From Streptomyces sp. CNQ-509 (GTDB lineage Bacteria > Actinomycetota > Actinomycetes > Streptomycetales > Streptomycetaceae), in contig NZ_CP011492.1 in assembly GCF_001011035.1 (NCBI RefSeq), forward strand, positions 5,811,001-5,875,000: a DNA stretch of 64,000 bases, read 5' to 3'. The notes below the pieces were generated by a model. It searched no databases, was not told the DNA's origin, and worked only from the letters and a program-made list of their open reading frames with translations. This document shows positions 59,993 to 64,000 of this stretch, piece by piece. The position numbers and the translations under genes are program-made. The stretch's first letter is position 1. Each line of letters starts with the position of its first letter.

Positions 59993-60832
59993 GTGAACGG
60001 GGGCGCGAGCGGGCGGGCGCCGGGAGCGGGTGTGGACCAGTTGGTCCGCCAGGTGGCTCCCGGCAGGTACGACGCGTACGAGGCGCTGCTCGCCGCGCTG
60101 GCCGCCGGGCAGGTGTGGATGCTGCTCTGGCAGGGCCGCCCCGACTCGCCCGACGCGCAGTACGGCAGCATGCAGATCGAGGGCCACGCCTACGCGCCCT
60201 GCTTCAGCTCCGACCGCGAGCTGGCCGCCAGCGGCTGGGCCGGCGCCCACGAGCCCGTCGCCGGGGCGGAGATCGCCGCCGCGCTCTACCCCGACCGCTG
60301 GGGCCTCTGGCTCGACCCGCACGCCGCGGGCGGCGGCGTCGGCGTCCCCTGGCTCGACCTGCGCCGGGTGGCCACGGGCCTGGACCGGCTGCCCGCGGGC
60401 CCGCTGCGGATCGCGGAACCGGTCGTGGACGTCGCGCAGTTCTACGCCCTGCTGGGCCAGACCGCCCACCGCACCCCCGCCGTGCGCACGCTCTGCCGCG
60501 CCTGGGTGCAGCCGGTGCTCGGCGAGCCGTACCTCGCCATCGGCATCGACCTGTACGACACGGGCGCGCAGTCCGTCGCCGCGGCGCAGTCGATGATGCA
60601 GGAGTCCGTGGCCGCCGTGCCCCCGGGCCTGGCGGTCTCCACGGTGGCGCTGGCCGACGACCACGACCCGGTGGCGATGTGGATGCGGGCGAACTCCCGG
60701 CCGTTCTTCGACCGCGGCGCCTACGGCGGCGGCCCGGCCGCCCCGCCCGCCGGCTACGGCTACCCGCCGCCGCACTCCGCGGGCGGCGCCCCGCAGTCCG
60801 GCTGGCAGCCGGGACCCGCCCCGCAGTTCTGA
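59993..60832 (+). CDS. SseB-family protein, second gene
   Basis: The 279-residue protein shares the same layout as its neighbour: DAYEALLAALAAGQVWMLLW and YAPCFSSDRELAASGWAGA in the N-terminal domain, GIDLYDTGAQSVAAAQSMMQ and PVAMWMRANSRPFFDRGAYG in the C-terminal domain, plus a Pro/Gly/Tyr tail. GTG 59993 is chosen; GTG 59948 would add 15 residues and is not excluded. The two genes look like a tandem duplication that has diverged. Confidence 0.82.
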   Translation: MNGGASGRAPGAGVDQLVRQVAPGRYDAYEALLAALAAGQVWMLLWQGRPDSPDAQYGSMQIEGHAYAPCFSSDRELAASGWAGAHEPVAGAEIAAALYPDRWGLWLDPHAAGGGVGVPWLDLRRVATGLDRLPAGPLRIAEPVVDVAQFYALLGQTAHRTPAVRTLCRAWVQPVLGEPYLAIGIDLYDTGAQSVAAAQSMMQESVAAVPPGLAVSTVALADDHDPVAMWMRANSRPFFDRGAYGGGPAAPPAGYGYPPPHSAGGAPQSGWQPGPAPQF

Positions 60833-61202
60833 GCCGCCGGCCCCGCCGGACCCTCCCGTCCGACTCCGTTATATCCGTACTATCCCGATATCGGGCCGGT
60901 GAAGATCCGCTCAGCGGCGGTCGGATGTCCGGATAACGGTTATCCACTGCTTCGCATCACGTTTGCGCATCCATTCCCCTTGAGGTCTGGCGAGTGATCG
61001 CAGGCGCATTGAAGACTCCCCCCGCAGGAAGCTGTCGTTCCCCTGTGCGACGGCAGCGCTTCACGATCACCCGGTACGGGCACCAGGCACGACGGCACCA
61101 CGGATCACGGCACCACGGCATGACTTGCACCAGCGAAGCGATTGAGCCGCTACCGCGGCAGACGACGGCGGGACGCCGCCGCTCGAGAGGGGTCCCCACA
61201 AC
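60833..61202 (+). promoter_or_regulatory. Promoter region of the peptide ABC operon with several dyads
   Basis: No gene is seen in these 370 bases. Two perfect dyads stand out: CCCGATATCGGG (60884-60895) and GGATAAC-G-GTTATCC (60931-60945), in the least GC-rich part. A 12-base direct repeat, ACGGCACCACGG, occurs at 61092 and 61107. Any of these could be operators of the ABC transporter operon; no regulator is known here. Confidence 0.45.
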
Positions 61203-62201
61203 ATGACGGCACCTATCGAGACCACCGGCGCCACCGAGGCGACGCCGGAAGCTCTCGTCGAGGGCGTGGACAAGAGCCGGATCGAGGGCCGTTCGCTCGG
61301 GCGTATCGCCTGGATGCGGCTGAAGCGCGACCGCGTCGCCATGGCCGGCGGCGTCGTCGTGGTGCTCCTCATCCTGATCGCCGCGCTCTCCCGGCCGATC
61401 CAGTCGGTCTTCGGGCTCGACCCCAACAAGCTCAACCAGGACCTCGTCGACCCCTCCCTGGCCACGCCGTACGGCTCCTTCGGCGGCATGAGCTGGGACC
61501 ACCCGCTGGGCGTGGAGCCGCGGCTCGGCCGCGACATCGCCACCCGGATCCTGGAGGGCTCCTGGGTCTCGTTGCTCGTCGCCTTCGGCGCGACGCTGGT
61601 CGCCGTCGTGATCGGCACCGTCCTCGGCGTGATCGCCGGCTACTACGGCAAGTGGGCGGACACGATCATCAGCCGGACCATGGACACGTTCCTGGCCTTC
61701 CCGGTGCTGCTCTTCGCCATCTCCATCTCCGCCGCGCTGCAGGGCGGCGCGTTCGGGCTGAAGGGGCTGCAACTCCACATCGGCGTGCTGATCTTCGTCA
61801 TCGGCTTCTTCAGTTGGCCGTACATCGGCCGCATCGTCCGCGGACAGACGCTCAGCCTCCGCGAACGCGAGTTCGTGGAGGCCGCGAAGAGCCTGGGCGC
61901 GCGCGGCCCCTTCATCCTCTTCCGGGAGCTGCTGCCGAACCTGGTGGGGCCGATCCTCGTCTACTCCACCCTGCTGATCCCGACCAACATCCTCTTCGAG
62001 GCGGCGCTCAGCTTCCTCGGCGTGGGCATCCAGCCGCCGCAGGCCTCCTGGGGCGGCATGCTGAGCAGCGCGATCGACTACTACCAGGTCGATCCGATGT
62101 TCATGGTCGTACCGGGCGTGGCGATCTTCCTGTCCGTGCTGGCCTTCAACCTCTTGGGCGACGGGCTCAGGGACGCACTCGATCCCAAGGGCCGCCGATG
62201 A
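61203..62201 (+). CDS. Peptide/nickel-type ABC transporter permease (DppC/OppC family)
   Basis: The 332-residue protein has an N-terminal OppC_N segment with one membrane helix (about 50-65), a periplasmic stretch, and a BPD_transp_1 domain (about 125-325) with DTIISRTMDTFLAFPVLLFA and the cytosolic EAA-loop-like YIGRIVRGQTLSLREREFVE then AAKSLGARG. It imports oligopeptides or similar ligands with its substrate-binding lipoprotein, encoded next. The DppB partner and ATPases should follow outside the window. Confidence 0.9.
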   Translation: MTAPIETTGATEATPEALVEGVDKSRIEGRSLGRIAWMRLKRDRVAMAGGVVVVLLILIAALSRPIQSVFGLDPNKLNQDLVDPSLATPYGSFGGMSWDHPLGVEPRLGRDIATRILEGSWVSLLVAFGATLVAVVIGTVLGVIAGYYGKWADTIISRTMDTFLAFPVLLFAISISAALQGGAFGLKGLQLHIGVLIFVIGFFSWPYIGRIVRGQTLSLREREFVEAAKSLGARGPFILFRELLPNLVGPILVYSTLLIPTNILFEAALSFLGVGIQPPQASWGGMLSSAIDYYQVDPMFMVVPGVAIFLSVLAFNLLGDGLRDALDPKGRR

Positions 62202-62290
62202 CACCGATGACCCCAAGAAGCAGCCTGGGCGCGGCACCCGCCGTTCCCGCTCTCGTCCCATCACTCCGAACCAGGGGGCAACGCCTCACC

Positions 62291-64000
62291 ATGAAACTCA
62301 GGTCGAAATCAGCCGCCATGCTCGCGGTTGCCGTCTCGGTCGCGCTGACCGTCTCCGCCTGCGGCGGTGGCGGCAACGACGACTCCTCGGACGGCGAGGG
62401 CGGCGGCGCCGCCGCCAACGCGGCGATCGATAAGGTCCTCAACGCCTCGGACAAGAAGGGCGGCACCCTCGTCTACGAGTCCGCCGACGTGCCGGACTCG
62501 ATGGACCCGGGCAACACGTACTACGGCTACGTGTGGAACTTCAGCCGCCTGTACGCGCGCTCCCTCATGACGTACGCCCCCGGCCCGGGCGCGCAGGCCG
62601 CGGAGCCGGTGCCGGACCTCGCCGAGGGTCCCGGTGAGGCCACCGACGGCGGCAAGACCTGGACGTACAAGATCAAGAAGGGCGTCAAGTACGAGGACGG
62701 CACCGAGATCACGGCCGGCGACGTCAAGTACGCCGTCGAGCGGAGCAACTACGCCCGCGACGTGCTCTCCCTCGGCCCGAACTACTTCGCCCAGTACCTG
62801 AAGAACCCGGACGACTACAAGGGTCCGTACAAGGACAAGAGCGAAGAGGGCATCTCGTCCATCGAGACCCCGGACGACCACACGATCGTCTTCAAGCTCG
62901 ACCAGGCGTTCCAGGAGTTCGACTACCTGGTGGCCATGACCCAGACGGCGCCGGTGCCGCGGGACAAGGACAACGGCTCGGACTACCAGAAGAACATCGT
63001 CTCCTCCGGCTCGTACAAGTTCGAGAGCTTCGACCTGGACAAGTCCGCCACCCTGGTCCGCAACGACCAGTGGGACCCCAAGACGGACAAGATCCGCAAG
63101 CAGCTCCCGGACAAGATCGAGATCCGGTTCAAGGTCAACGCCGAGACCATCGACAAGAACATCGAGGCCGGCAAGACCCACATCATGTTCGACGCCCTCG
63201 GCGTCACCGGTCAGACCCAGTCCCAGCTCCTGCGGGACAAGTCCAACATGATCGACAACCCGACCGGTGGCCGGCTCACCTACCTGGCCATGAACACCCA
63301 GCTCGCGCCCTTCGACGACGTCAACTGCCGCAAGGCCGTGGAGTTCGCCGTCGACAAGGACTCCTCGATGCGCGCGCTCGGCGGTGAGCCCAAGGGTGAC
63401 ATCGCCACCACCGCGCTGCCCCCGGACGTCCCGAGCCACGAGGCGTACGACGACCCGTACGCCACCGAGGGCAACAAGGGCGACGTCGAGAAGGCCAAGG
63501 CCGCGCTGAAGGAGTGCGGCAAGCCCGACGGGTTCGACACCGTGCTGACCGCACGCACCGAGCGGCAGGACGAGATCGACAACGCCACCGCGATCCAGGC
63601 GGCCCTGAAGAAGGTCGGCATCAACGCCGAGATCCAGAAGTTCCCCGGCGGCAAGTACTTCACCGACTTCGCGGGCTCCCGCAAGTGGACCGAGGACAAC
63701 AACGCCGGTCTGTACATGATGCAGTGGGGTTCCGACTGGCCCAGCGGCTACGGCTTCCTGCAGCAGATCGCCAACGGCGGCGCGCTCGGCGAGTCCGGCA
63801 ACACGAACATCTCGTACCTGGACGACCCGGAGATCAACAAGCTCCTGGACGACTCGATCGCGAACCCCGACAAGGCGGCCCGCGCCAAGGCGTACGCCGA
63901 GGTGGACAAGAAGATGCTGGAGACGGCGGCCATCGTGCCCCTCTCCTACTTCAAGGTCCTGCACCAGCGTTCGGACCAGCTCACCAACCTGGTGGTCTCG
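62291..64000 (+). CDS. ABC transporter substrate-binding lipoprotein, family 5 (3' end outside window)
   Basis: The 570 codons visible start with a lipoprotein signal peptide (lipobox VSAC, followed by GGGG) and run through the SBP_bac_5 fold: GTLVYESADVPDSMDPGNTY, VPDLAEGPGEATDGGKTWTY, YEDGTEITAGDVKYAVER and AMNTQLAPFDDVNCRKAVEF. The frame is open to the last base of the window. It lies 89 bases after the permease gene. Likely ligand is an oligopeptide, although family 5 also includes nickel, heme and opine binders. Confidence 0.9.
   Translation, partial: MKLRSKSAAMLAVAVSVALTVSACGGGGNDDSSDGEGGGAAANAAIDKVLNASDKKGGTLVYESADVPDSMDPGNTYYGYVWNFSRLYARSLMTYAPGPGAQAAEPVPDLAEGPGEATDGGKTWTYKIKKGVKYEDGTEITAGDVKYAVERSNYARDVLSLGPNYFAQYLKNPDDYKGPYKDKSEEGISSIETPDDHTIVFKLDQAFQEFDYLVAMTQTAPVPRDKDNGSDYQKNIVSSGSYKFESFDLDKSATLVRNDQWDPKTDKIRKQLPDKIEIRFKVNAETIDKNIEAGKTHIMFDALGVTGQTQSQLLRDKSNMIDNPTGGRLTYLAMNTQLAPFDDVNCRKAVEFAVDKDSSMRALGGEPKGDIATTALPPDVPSHEAYDDPYATEGNKGDVEKAKAALKECGKPDGFDTVLTARTERQDEIDNATAIQAALKKVGINAEIQKFPGGKYFTDFAGSRKWTEDNNAGLYMMQWGSDWPSGYGFLQQIANGGALGESGNTNISYLDDPEINKLLDDSIANPDKAARAKAYAEVDKKMLETAAIVPLSYFKVLHQRSDQLTNLVVS

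Overview
This window comes from a very GC-rich actinomycete, most likely Streptomyces or a close relative. The evidence is the strong third-position G/C bias, many GTG starts and ATGA/GTGA overlaps, and a family content typical of streptomycetes: snapalysin, Rv1733c-type protein, DevS/DevR pair, GAF-ANTAR protein, SseB pair, NF041680-type transposase, and a cyclic di-AMP riboswitch in front of a LysM wall hydrolase. No rRNA, tRNA, CRISPR array or phage module was seen.

Region 1 (1-14416, + strand) is a cell-surface polymer locus that looks like one long operon from 1481. It encodes a CDP-ribitol synthase-type cytidylyltransferase/SDR fusion, a membrane-anchored CDP-polyol phosphotransferase of the TagF/TarL type, two TarS-like GT2 glycosyltransferases (one cut by the window edge), an AT3/SGNH O-acyltransferase, UDP-glucose dehydrogenase, a polysaccharide pyruvyl transferase and two paralogous sulfotransferase-like P-loop proteins. 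Together they suggest a poly(ribitol phosphate)-like wall teichoic acid that is glycosylated, acylated, pyruvylated and perhaps sulfated. PHO-box-like repeats precede the operon.

Region 2 (14413-16193) is mobile DNA: a palindromic MITE-like element touching the end of the last operon gene, then an intact transposase element bounded by a CTTAG direct repeat. A second copy of the palindrome's core lies at 49806-49902, where it replaces the N-terminus of a poly(A)-polymerase-like gene that also carries a frameshift.

Region 3 (16281-29887) holds a metallo-beta-lactamase-fold hydrolase, TetR regulator, a three-gene overlapping minus-strand set (beta-helix protein, cupredoxin-like lipoprotein, polytopic membrane protein), a secreted GH25 lysozyme, a heterodimeric ABC exporter with one degenerate ATPase site, an MFS remnant, an L,D-transpeptidase lipoprotein and an enoyl-CoA hydratase.

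Region 4 (30182-38902) is regulatory: RsbW-like anti-sigma kinase, PaaI thioesterase, TIGR03086-type protein, DevS-like GAF kinase with a convergent DevR-like regulator, an Rv1733c-type membrane protein (a DosR-regulon family in Mycobacterium tuberculosis), a secreted S1 protease homologue that has lost its catalytic His and Ser, GAF-ANTAR antiterminator and a LysE exporter.

Region 5 (38936-52375) carries a DUF3800-like protein, two CorC/HlyC-type CBS membrane proteins, a LysR gene divergent from snapalysin, a truncated GH18 chitinase, a DUF2252 protein, a secreted PIG-L deacetylase with a CBM9-like domain, an alkaline phosphatase superfamily enzyme, and a LysM/transglycosylase protein under a c-di-AMP riboswitch with an upstream Crp-type site.

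Region 6 (52900-64000) is a one-carbon/serine island: gcvT-gcvH-glyA under a tandem glycine riboswitch, then sdaA, with a pair of SseB-type genes nearby. The window ends in a peptide ABC transporter operon (permease, then a substrate-binding lipoprotein cut by the edge).
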